Program-made: the position numbers and the translations under genes
Assembly (NCBI GenBank): GCA_030838265.1
Contig: JAUTXA010000207.1
Span: forward strand, 1 to 5,879
Source of the DNA: Actinomycetota bacterium
GTDB taxonomy: Bacteria; Actinomycetota; Acidimicrobiia; Acidimicrobiales; BP-101
Reading direction: 5' to 3'
DNA: 5,879 bases
The notes under the pieces: generated by a model
Database searches by the model: none
Seen by the model: the letters and a program-made list of their open reading frames with translations, nothing else
Told to the model about the DNA's origin: nothing
Shown: positions 1-5,433 of the stretch, piece after piece
How the letters are laid out: each line of letters starts with the position of its first letter
Numbering within the stretch: position 1 is the first letter of the stretch

Positions 1-855
1 AAGGTCATCAACCTCTCGCTCACCGAGATCGCCGGGTTCGGGATCAACAACACGGTCGAGAACGCCTGCAATCTGGCCTACCAGCAAGGGGTGCTCTGCA
101 TCGTGGCCGCTGGCAACAGCGGCCAGGACAAGGCCTCGGGCTACAAGTTCGGTTTCAACGCCCTGTTGGTCACGGCCAACGACAAGGACGGCAACCACGT
201 GGGGTTCGGACAGAAGGCCGACACCCACTGGGGCGTCTCGGCTCCTGGTCTCTACAACTGGTCGACGTGGCCGACGGTCGACGGGAAGTACAAGTCGATC
301 AGCGGGACGTCGATGGCGACCCCGCAAGCCGCGGGTGTCGCGGCCCTCGTGTTCGCCCAGCACCCGGACTGGGGCCCGGGCCAGGTGGCTGATCGCATCT
401 GGCAGACGGCCAACCCAATGGGGAACCCGTCGGTCAATGGCGCGGGCCGGGTGAATGCCGCGGCGGCAGTGGGCGCACCGTCGGTGGCGCCGAGCGACCC
501 CGGCACCAAGGGCCATCGCACCGGCAACACCTACTCGGGCCCCACCGGCAACGGCGGCAACGGGTCGAACGGGTCGAGCGCCGGCCCCGGGAGCAACGGC
601 TCGGGCTCGAGCGGCGGCGCCACCAACGGGACCCTGCCCCCCGCCGGCAGCACCGACGACGCCGACTTGGCCAACATCGGCAACGGGGATCCGGCCATCG
701 GCACCCAGAACGCGTCCAAGTCGTCGAAGGGCTCGTCCAACAGCGTCAGCAAGCAGCAGGTCCTCGAGCTCATCGCCGCCGTGCTCTTGGCCATGAGCGG
801 CCTGTCGACGTTGTCAGCCAGCCGCCGCCGGCGCCGGGCCCGCTACCGGGTCTAG
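1..855 (+). CDS. Subtilisin-like (S8) serine protease with C-terminal membrane anchor, 5'-truncated by the window edge
   Basis: The reading frame is open from base 1, so only the last 284 residues are seen. Numbering from base 1, VINLSL (residues 2-7) is the conserved strand after the catalytic His of S8 peptidases. AAGNSG holds the oxyanion-hole Asn (N39), SAPG lies at 80-83, and GTSMATP carries the catalytic Ser (S104). The catalytic Asp and His must lie upstream. After the protease domain (to about 160) comes a linker of about 90 residues, rich in Gly, Ser and Asn. A hydrophobic helix follows (about 254-273), then a basic tail (RRRRRAR, 275-281). This layout predicts an exported protease tethered to the membrane with its catalytic domain outside. 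The arrangement recalls mycosins (catalytic domain, linker, C-terminal helix), but no type VII secretion gene is visible, so I do not call it MycP. No LPXTG motif precedes the helix; LPPAG in the linker is too far away. The substrate is unknown. Confidence 0.93.
   Translation, partial: KVINLSLTEIAGFGINNTVENACNLAYQQGVLCIVAAGNSGQDKASGYKFGFNALLVTANDKDGNHVGFGQKADTHWGVSAPGLYNWSTWPTVDGKYKSISGTSMATPQAAGVAALVFAQHPDWGPGQVADRIWQTANPMGNPSVNGAGRVNAAAAVGAPSVAPSDPGTKGHRTGNTYSGPTGNGGNGSNGSSAGPGSNGSGSSGGATNGTLPPAGSTDDADLANIGNGDPAIGTQNASKSSKGSSNSVSKQQVLELIAAVLLAMSGLSTLSASRRRRRARYRV
541..633 (+). repeat. Low-complexity Gly/Ser/Asn-coding tract in the protease linker
   Basis: Short irregular repeats of GGCAACGG and GGGTCGA type encode a stretch dominated by Gly, Ser and Asn (residues about 181-211 of the partial protease). 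It is an in-frame flexible spacer between the catalytic domain and the membrane helix. Such tracts can change length by slippage between strains. Confidence 0.6.
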
Positions 856-2090
856 GCGCCCGCCGGGCGAGGCTCGGGCTGGGGCTCCTTGGGGAGGCCC
901 AGCACCCGCTCGCCCACGATGTTCTTCATCACTTCGTCGGTGCCGCCGGCCACCCGCATGCCCGGCACGCCGAGGATGAACTCGGCCCACGCATAGGTGC
1001 CCCACTCGCCCGTGTCGGCCAGGATGCGGGCCCCGAGCACCTGCTCGACGAACCGGCTGGTGCGCGACATGTTGTTGGTGAGGGCGAGCTTGCCGATCGA
1101 CATCTCGGGGCCCGGCAGCTGCCCGGCCTTGATCTTCTCCATGGCCCGCAGGCCCGTGAAGCGAGCGACCTGGGTGTTGATGTAGATGTCGGCCAGCTTC
1201 TGGCGCAGGACGGCGTCGTCCTGCTTGCCCATGGCCTTGAGCAGGTCGGCCAGCCGGCTGGCACCCATGGTCGACACGCCACCGCCGCCACCGCCGATCG
1301 AGGCCCGCTCGTTCATGAGGGTGGTGAGGGCGACCGTCCAGCCCTGGTTGACGTCACCGAGGCGATGGTCGTCAGGGACGCGCACCTCGTTGAAGAAGAC
1401 CTCGTTGAACGAGGCACCGCCCGTCATCTGGCGCAGAGGCCGCACCTCGACGCCAGGGGCGTGCATGTCGACGATGAAGCCGGTGAGGCCCTTGTGCTTC
1501 GGCAGCGACGGGTCGGTGCGGCAGATGATCTCGCCGATGTCGGAGTACTGCGCACCCGACGTCCACACCTTCTGGCCGGTGACGATCCACTCGTCGCCGT
1601 CGAGCTCGGCCTTGGTCTGCAGCCCGGCCAGGTCGGAGCCCGCGACCGGCTCGCTGAACAGCTGGCAGGCGACCATGTCGCCCCGGTACAGCTTGCGGAG
1701 GTAGAGGTCCTTGGCGTGGTCGGTGGCATGGGCCAGGATCGTCGGCGCCACCATGCCGAGGCCGATGCCGAAGGTCGAGCCGCCCGGCGTGTCGTACTTG
1801 GCCTCGAGCGACTGCCACAGCCGCTCGTAGGACGACGACAGCTCCCGTCCGCCGTACGCCTTGGGCCCGGTGATCCAGCCGAACCCGGCGTCGAAGAACT
1901 GCTGGCGCCAGGCCTTGGCCTCGGCCACCTCGGCCTGCTCCTCCTCGCGGGTCTTCTCGGCGAAGAGGGCGACCTTGTCGGAGCCCTTTCCCCAGCCCGC
2001 TTCCTCCTTCTGCTTGGGCTTGGCGTTGGCCTCGAGGAAGGCGGTTGCCTCGGCGGCGAAGTCCTGCTCGGAGATGGTGGAGTCAGCCAT
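852..2090 (-). CDS. Acyl-CoA dehydrogenase (FadE-type flavoprotein)
   Basis: This 412-residue flavoenzyme is predicted to oxidise an acyl-CoA to the 2-enoyl-CoA using FAD; the chain or ring substrate cannot be read from sequence. Family motifs are clear: QLFSEPVAGSDLAG (143-156) and WTSGA (176-180) in the middle beta domain around FAD and substrate, then the C-terminal helical domain ending in GGTDEVMKNIVGERVLGLP. The residue corresponding to the MCAD catalytic Glu is not Glu here (VAGGTDEV). Instead E261 in MNERASIG fits the catalytic-base position of isovaleryl- and long-chain acyl-CoA dehydrogenases. Six glycines follow at 266-271. The N-terminus has a charged extension (about 22-60) before the usual helices. 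I chose ATG 2090 over the longer open frame starting at 2201: MADSTISEQDF begins like a family N-terminus, the extra 37 codons read as non-coding and cover the palindrome, and a -10-like TATGCT lies six bases upstream. There is no Shine-Dalgarno. The stop overlaps the convergent protease stop. Confidence 0.95.
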   Translation of the reverse strand: MADSTISEQDFAAEATAFLEANAKPKQKEEAGWGKGSDKVALFAEKTREEEQAEVAEAKAWRQQFFDAGFGWITGPKAYGGRELSSSYERLWQSLEAKYDTPGGSTFGIGLGMVAPTILAHATDHAKDLYLRKLYRGDMVACQLFSEPVAGSDLAGLQTKAELDGDEWIVTGQKVWTSGAQYSDIGEIICRTDPSLPKHKGLTGFIVDMHAPGVEVRPLRQMTGGASFNEVFFNEVRVPDDHRLGDVNQGWTVALTTLMNERASIGGGGGGVSTMGASRLADLLKAMGKQDDAVLRQKLADIYINTQVARFTGLRAMEKIKAGQLPGPEMSIGKLALTNNMSRTSRFVEQVLGARILADTGEWGTYAWAEFILGVPGMRVAGGTDEVMKNIVGERVLGLPKEPQPEPRPAGA

Positions 2091-2096
2091 GCCGGG

Positions 2097-2102
2097 AGCA
2101 TA
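2097..2102 (-). promoter_or_regulatory. Putative -10 element for a leaderless acyl-CoA dehydrogenase transcript
   Basis: Read on the minus strand, TATGCT (2102 to 2097) matches the TANNNT -10 pattern. It ends six bases before ATG 2090, so transcription would start at or next to the A of the start codon. Together with the lack of a Shine-Dalgarno, this indicates a leaderless mRNA, which is common in actinobacteria. There is no good -35 hexamer at 17 bp; that region is occupied by the palindrome. Confidence 0.45.
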
Positions 2103-2122
2103 ACTTGACCGGGCGGTCAAGT
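2103..2122. promoter_or_regulatory. Perfect inverted repeat, probable TetR-type operator
   Basis: Arms ACTTGACC (2103-2110) and GGTCAAGT (2115-2122) are perfect complements around GGGC. The size and symmetry (8+4+8) fit operators of TetR-family repressors, which commonly control acyl-CoA dehydrogenase genes in actinobacteria. The site is 12 bp upstream of the dehydrogenase start and would cover the spacer/-35 side of its predicted promoter, as expected for repression. It lies about 50 bp upstream of patA on the other side, so an effect on patA is possible but less likely. No regulator gene is in the window. The regulator type is inferred. Confidence 0.65.
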
Positions 2123-2172
2123 GTCCGGGCGGGCTGCTCCCGAGGGGCAGGGCACCTAATACCCTGACCGGC

Positions 2173-3492
2173 ATGCACCCCGATGCCCTCGGCCAGACCA
2201 AAGACGCTCTGGCGACCGTGCTCGGTGAGAGGCCGCCGCCGGACCTCGCCTCTCACGTCGTCGCCGCCTTTGCTCAGCATGTGAACCCCGGGTTCCTCGA
2301 GGCCCGCAAGTCGGTGACCGAGGCGGGCGACGAGGCCGCCGTCGAGTGGGAGGGACAGGGGTCGCTCGTGCGCGACGCGTCGGGACGGGAGTTCATCGAC
2401 CTCCTCGGCGGCTACGGCATCTACAACCTCGGGATCCGCCACCCCGACGTCATCGCCGCGGTCGAGGCCCAGCTGCACCGCTCGCCCCTCCACACCCAAG
2501 AGCTGCTCGACCCGTTGCGCGCCCTGTTCGCCGAGTCGCTGGCCGCCATCACGCCGGGCGATCTCTCACGCGCCTTCTTCTGCAACTCGGGGACCGAAGC
2601 CGTCGAGGCGGCCATGAAGCTGGCCATGTGGGTCACCGGCCGCCACACCTTCGTGGCCGCCGACAACGCCTTCCACGGCAAGACCCTCGGCGCCTTGTCG
2701 CTCATGGGGAAGGAGAGGTTCCGTGCTCCCTTCGAGCCCGCTCTCATCTCGACCACTCGCGTGCCCTTCGGCGACGCCGCCGCTCTGGCCGACGTGCTCG
2801 AGCGAGCCGAGGTGCAGCCGGCCGCCGTCGTCCTCGAGCCCATCCAGGGCGAGGCCGGCGCCGTGGTGCCGCCCGACGACTACCTGGCCGAAGTGCGCCG
2901 CCTCTGCACCGCCTACGGGGTGCTCTTCATCGCCGACGAGGTCCAGACCTGCCTGGGACGGACCGGTGCCCTCTTCGGCGTCGACCACTGGGGCGTCGTC
3001 CCCGACATCATCACCATGGGCAAGTCGATCGGCGGCGGCGTCATCGCCGTCGGCGCCATCGTCTCGACCCCCGAGCTGTGGAAGGTGTGGGAGCCCGATC
3101 CCTTCATCCACTCGAACACCTTCGGGGGCAACCCGCTGGCCTGCGCGGCCGGCATCGCCGCCGTGCACGTGACCCTGCGCGACCACCTCTCGGAGCAGGC
3201 CCTCAAGAAGGGCCAACGGGTCCTCGACGAGGTGCGGGCCCTGAGCGAGCGCCACCCTGACGTCCTGCACGATGTCAGCGGGCGAGGCCTCCTGCTGGCC
3301 ATGCACTTCGCCTCGAACGAGGTGGGCTACGCCGTGGCCGCCGGCCTGTTCCGCCGCGGCGTGCTGGTGGCCGGCACCACCGGCAATGCTCGGGCCGTGC
3401 GCATCGAGCCGGCCCTCAACATCGCCGACGACCTCCTCGACGAGGCCCTCGGCCGCCTGGCCGAGACCATCGACGAGGTGGCGGGGCGATGA
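2173..3492 (+). CDS. patA: Putrescine aminotransferase (class III PLP-dependent)
   Basis: This 439-residue enzyme is predicted to transfer an amino group from putrescine (possibly also cadaverine) to 2-oxoglutarate. The product 4-aminobutanal cyclises to 1-pyrroline and feeds GABA formation in the cytoplasm. The sequence follows E. coli YgjG/PatA closely from HVNPGFLEARKSVT at the N-terminus, through GGYGIYNLG and SPLHTQELLDPLRA, to VLVAGT and RIEPAL near the end. PLP-site landmarks are CNSGTEA (137-143, phosphate cup), FHGK (167-170), D255 in ADEVQT (pairs with the pyridine nitrogen), K284 in MGKSIGGG (Schiff base) and T316 in NTFGGNP. All are intact. The YgjG-like N-terminal region supports the ATG at 2173. 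There is no clear Shine-Dalgarno and only a poor -10-like TAATAC at 2157-2162. The stop overlaps the next start (ATGA). An ornithine or acetylornithine aminotransferase is less likely because of the specific YgjG-like segments. Nearby genes do not add other polyamine steps. Confidence 0.92.
   Translation: MHPDALGQTKDALATVLGERPPPDLASHVVAAFAQHVNPGFLEARKSVTEAGDEAAVEWEGQGSLVRDASGREFIDLLGGYGIYNLGIRHPDVIAAVEAQLHRSPLHTQELLDPLRALFAESLAAITPGDLSRAFFCNSGTEAVEAAMKLAMWVTGRHTFVAADNAFHGKTLGALSLMGKERFRAPFEPALISTTRVPFGDAAALADVLERAEVQPAAVVLEPIQGEAGAVVPPDDYLAEVRRLCTAYGVLFIADEVQTCLGRTGALFGVDHWGVVPDIITMGKSIGGGVIAVGAIVSTPELWKVWEPDPFIHSNTFGGNPLACAAGIAAVHVTLRDHLSEQALKKGQRVLDEVRALSERHPDVLHDVSGRGLLLAMHFASNEVGYAVAAGLFRRGVLVAGTTGNARAVRIEPALNIADDLLDEALGRLAETIDEVAGR
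3475..3480 (+). promoter_or_regulatory. Ribosome binding site of the small membrane protein
   Basis: GAGGTG inside the last codons of patA lies eight bases before the ATG at 3489. It supports translation of the overlapping small gene from that start, by coupling or re-initiation. Confidence 0.55.
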
Positions 3493-3689
3493 ACCGGCGC
3501 CAAGCCCTCGTCATCCGCGCCTTCGCCCTCTGGACGGTCTTCGTCTGGGTGACCTTCATCAAGAACGTGTGGGGCGACAGCGCCCGGTCCTTCGGCTTCA
3601 AGGCCGTGCACACCGCCATCGCCCTGGTGTCGATCGCCTTCGCCGCGGTGGCCTGGATGGTCATCCGCCAGGTGCGCCGGGACCATTGA
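3489..3689 (+). CDS. Small two-helix membrane protein, SCO4848-like
   Basis: The protein has 66 residues. A short basic N-terminus (NRR) precedes a first hydrophobic helix (about 7-24) running into WVTFIKNVW (20-28). A polar loop follows (29-38), then a second helix (about 39-59) and a basic tail (RQVRRDH). The basic ends suggest both termini are cytoplasmic. The WVTFIKNVW segment followed by a VH...LVS helix resembles, from memory, the small actinobacterial SCO4848-type membrane proteins, whose function is unknown to me; this needs a database check. The start codon overlaps the patA stop as ATGA and has a GAGGTG ribosome site, so it is very probably translated with patA. A role beside putrescine metabolism, such as membrane association or transport help, is only a guess. 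Confidence 0.8.
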   Translation: MNRRQALVIRAFALWTVFVWVTFIKNVWGDSARSFGFKAVHTAIALVSIAFAAVAWMVIRQVRRDH

Positions 3690-3747
3690 CGGCACCATCC
3701 GTTCGGGGGATCGGGTGACTAGCGGGCGAAATCGTCGGCCGAGACCG

Positions 3748-3776
3748 TTGTGTCGGCGCCCCTGACAGTCCACAAT
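3748..3776 (+). promoter_or_regulatory. Possible promoter for the EXORDIUM-like gene
   Basis: TTGTGT (3748-3753) and CACAAT (3771-3776) are separated by 17 bp. They match the sigma-70-type consensus at 3 of 6 and 4 of 6 positions. Transcription would start near 3783, leaving a leader of about 42 bases with a good Shine-Dalgarno. The 135-bp gap after the small membrane gene suggests a new transcription unit. The match is weak and is not proof. Confidence 0.3.
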
Positions 3777-3810
3777 GGCGTCTGGCCGCCGGGCGGTGGC
3801 CACCAGCCCG

Positions 3811-3816
3811 GGGAGG
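3811..3816 (+). promoter_or_regulatory. Ribosome binding site fixing the start of the secreted EXORDIUM-like protein
   Basis: GGGAGG lies eight bases before ATG 3825. It decides in favour of this start over the in-frame GTG at 3750, which would put 25 non-signal residues ahead of the signal peptide. Confidence 0.7.
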
Positions 3817-3824
3817 CAGTTTCG

Positions 3825-4721
3825 ATGCAGCGTTCGTATCGGCGGATCACCAGCGCGGTCATGGGGCTGGCGCTCGTCGGCCTCATCTTGGCGCCGGGCG
3901 CCAAGGCCAGCCCCCCGGAGATCAGGCCCAAGCACGCCCACGGGGTTCGCGGCCAAGCCAAGCCCAACCGCAATGGAGGGGGCAACGGCATCAGCTACCA
4001 CAACGGCCGCATCCTTGGCACCACCAAGGTGGTGGAGATCTTCTACGGCGGGCAGTGGACGACACCAGCCAAGACCCTCGTTCACGACTTCGACACCAGT
4101 CTCGGAGGGTCGGCGTACTACAACATCAACACGACGTACACCGGCCTCAACGGCGCGCGGGTGGTCAACGCCGTCAACGTGGTGGGCTCGATCGATGACG
4201 CTGGATCGCAGGGGCTCGCCCTTTCGGACGCGGGCGTAAGGGCCGTGGTTGCCCACGCCATTTCGACCAGTGGAATCACCAACGACAGTTCGACTGTGTG
4301 GATGGTGCTCGGTAGTAGGGACGTCAACCTCACGAGTGGTTACGGCACGCAATATTGCGGTTGGCACACGTACTCGACCTTCAACAACGTCAACAACGGC
4401 TACCTCGCCACCATCGACGCCGCCCGGGCCCCGTCGGCCTGCGAGGAGCAGACGACTGTGAGCCCCAACGGCAACCCGGGCATCGACGGCATGCTGAGCG
4501 TTGTCGCCCATGAGATCGAAGAGACGGCAACCGACGTCAATCTCAACGCCTGGTACGACAGCCGGGGCTACGAGAACGCCGACAAGTGCGCCTGGACCTT
4601 CGGGACCACCTCCACTGCCACCAACGGATCGAAGTACAACGTCACGCTCGGCACGAAGAACTACCTGATCCAGCGCAACTGGGTGAATGCGTCGGGCGGC
4701 TACTGCTCGATGAGCTACTAG
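3825..4721 (+). CDS. Secreted EXORDIUM/PHI-1-like protein with HEIEE motif
   Basis: The 298-residue product begins with a signal peptide: basic QRSYRR, a hydrophobic core (about 9-24), and likely cleavage near APGAKA-S (residues 24-30). The mature part follows the plant EXORDIUM/phosphate-induced protein 1 (Phi_1) plan. YHNGRIL and VVEIFYGGQW come early, VSPNGNPGIDGM precedes the motif region, and a YNVTLGTKNYLIQ segment lies near the end, closing at a terminal Cys. Plant members are extracellular cell-wall-associated proteins of unclear activity. Here H229-E230-I231-E232-E233 is followed by TATD (D237), AWYD (243-245), and E250-x-x-D253-x-C255. That set could bind zinc and catalyse hydrolysis as in HExxE/HExxH metallopeptidases, but this is inference. 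Four cysteines (178, 206, 255, 294) fit two disulfides outside the cell. The mature region is rich in Asn, Thr, Tyr and Ser, and its codon use is slightly less GC-biased than that of its neighbours. The start is set by a GGGAGG ribosome site. The DinB-like gene starts nine bases after the stop. Confidence 0.82.
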   Translation: MQRSYRRITSAVMGLALVGLILAPGAKASPPEIRPKHAHGVRGQAKPNRNGGGNGISYHNGRILGTTKVVEIFYGGQWTTPAKTLVHDFDTSLGGSAYYNINTTYTGLNGARVVNAVNVVGSIDDAGSQGLALSDAGVRAVVAHAISTSGITNDSSTVWMVLGSRDVNLTSGYGTQYCGWHTYSTFNNVNNGYLATIDAARAPSACEEQTTVSPNGNPGIDGMLSVVAHEIEETATDVNLNAWYDSRGYENADKCAWTFGTTSTATNGSKYNVTLGTKNYLIQRNWVNASGGYCSMSY

Positions 4722-4730
4722 GCCCAGCCG

Positions 4731-5294
4731 ATGGACCTGCCGGCCATCCATGAGCAGGCATTGGCCGCCACCCGTGAGGTGGTGGCGGGCATCGACGATG
4801 ACGCCTGGTCGTCGCCCACCCCCTGTGCCGACTACGACGTCCGCACCCTGACCAACCACGTGGTGGGGGGCAACCTCTGGGTGGCCGAGCTGGCACCCGG
4901 GGGCACCATCGAGGCGGTCGGCGACCGGCTCGACGGCGACGTCCTGGGCGACGACGCCACCGCGGCCTACGACCAGTCGGCCAAGGCGGCGGCGGCCGCC
5001 TTCAACACCGAAGGCGCCATGGATCGGCCCGTCGCCGTCTCCTACGGGCCCGTCCCCGGCTCGATGTACGCCGGCCACCGCATCATCGACGTCGTCGTCC
5101 ACGGCTGGGACCTGGCCAAGGCCACCGGCCAGGACACGACGCTCGACCCCGGCCTGGTGCAGGCCTGCTCCGAGATCCTCGAGCCCCAGATCGCGCTGCT
5201 CCAGGGCAGTGGCATGTTCGGCACGCCCGTGTCCGTCCCCGACGACGCCGACCCGCAGACCAAGCTCCTCGCCGCCCTCGGCCGCCAAGCCTGA
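4731..5294 (+). CDS. TIGR03086-family metal-binding protein (DinB / mycothiol maleylpyruvate isomerase-like)
   Basis: This is a 187-residue cytoplasmic four-helix-bundle protein of the DinB-like superfamily. Diagnostic segments are TPCADYDVRTLTNHVVG (30-46), NLW, VGDRLDGD, HGWDLAKATG (124-133) and DADPQTKLLAALGR at the C-terminus; all are typical of actinobacterial TIGR03086 proteins. By comparison with mycothiol-dependent maleylpyruvate isomerase, the metal ligands should be H43, D120 and H124, with the usual four-residue spacing between the last two. Family members are thought to be thiol- or metal-dependent transferases or isomerases; the reaction of this one is unknown. It is nine bases downstream of the EXORDIUM-like gene with no Shine-Dalgarno, so it is probably expressed from the same transcript, although no functional link between the two is evident. 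The length is normal for the family. Confidence 0.88.
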   Translation: MDLPAIHEQALAATREVVAGIDDDAWSSPTPCADYDVRTLTNHVVGGNLWVAELAPGGTIEAVGDRLDGDVLGDDATAAYDQSAKAAAAAFNTEGAMDRPVAVSYGPVPGSMYAGHRIIDVVVHGWDLAKATGQDTTLDPGLVQACSEILEPQIALLQGSGMFGTPVSVPDDADPQTKLLAALGRQA

Positions 5295-5332
5295 CCCGAC
5301 GCGCCGTTACTCGCCGGGGCGGGTCCTGCTCT

Positions 5333-5366
5333 TTTGTGACAACTGACCCCCTCTTTGTGACAACTG
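5333..5366. repeat. Two 13-bp direct repeats with exact 21-bp phasing
   Basis: TTTGTGACAACTG occurs at 5333-5345 and again, identical, at 5354-5366. The start-to-start distance is 21 bp, two helical turns, so a protein would meet both on the same DNA face. Each copy contains TTGT-G-ACAA, an odd-centred palindrome. A partial inverted copy, GTTGTC, lies at 5421-5426. The repeats lie between two convergent gene ends, where no promoter is expected. They could be a tandem regulator site or the remnant end of a transposon that uses 21-22-bp end repeats; no transposase is present. Confidence 0.75.
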
Positions 5367-5373
5367 GGCCGGA

Positions 5374-5405
5374 AAACGACCCGTTTCGGGACGGTTTCCG
5401 TCCCG
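5374..5405. terminator. Tandem hairpins between convergent genes, possible bidirectional terminator
   Basis: AAACG-ACC-CGTTT (5374-5386) abuts CGGGACGG-TTT-CCGTCCCG (5387-5405), an 8-bp, nearly all G/C stem with a three-base loop. The position, about 90 bp after the DinB-like stop and about 30 bp after the stop of the opposing gene, suits termination in both directions. There is no U-rich tract on either side beyond GTTTG, so intrinsic strength is uncertain; U-poor hairpins are common in actinobacteria. Confidence 0.5.
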
Positions 5406-5433
5406 GTTTGCATGATGGGGGTTGTCTGGCCGG

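Noticed and set aside
657..663. Sortase-type motif near LPPAG in the protease linker (upstream at about 637-651)
   Set aside because: The motif is not LPXTG and lies about 40 residues before the hydrophobic helix rather than directly in front of it.
857..869. CGCCC-GCC-GGGCG hairpin just after the protease stop as a terminator
   Set aside because: Only a 5-bp stem, no T tract, and it is explained by the Pro/Ala/Gly codons at the end of the acyl-CoA dehydrogenase.
1365..2108. A 247-codon plus-strand frame opposite the acyl-CoA dehydrogenase
   Set aside because: The Leu/Gly/Val/Arg-rich composition is typical of a shadow of a GC-rich gene; no domain, and the minus-strand gene is strongly supported.
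2155..2162. CCTAAT/TAATAC as the patA promoter
   Set aside because: The -10 match is poor and nothing like a -35 lies 16-18 bp upstream; mentioned in the patA entry but not strong enough for a feature.
2091..2201. N-terminal extension of the acyl-CoA dehydrogenase to 2201
   Set aside because: The extra 37 residues have no family similarity. They would overlap the patA start and translate through the palindrome and the -10-like element.
3750..3824. Upstream GTG start for the EXORDIUM-like protein
   Set aside because: It would place 25 residues ahead of a clear signal peptide, and the GGGAGG ribosome site points to ATG 3825.
3327..5288. A 653-codon open frame on the minus strand, antisense to patA (3' part), the small membrane gene, the EXORDIUM-like gene and the DinB-like gene
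   Set aside because: The translation is rich in Gly, Arg, Val, Asp and His with no recognisable domain. It overlaps four well-supported genes and two spacers. GC-rich third positions make the opposite frame stop-poor, which explains its length.
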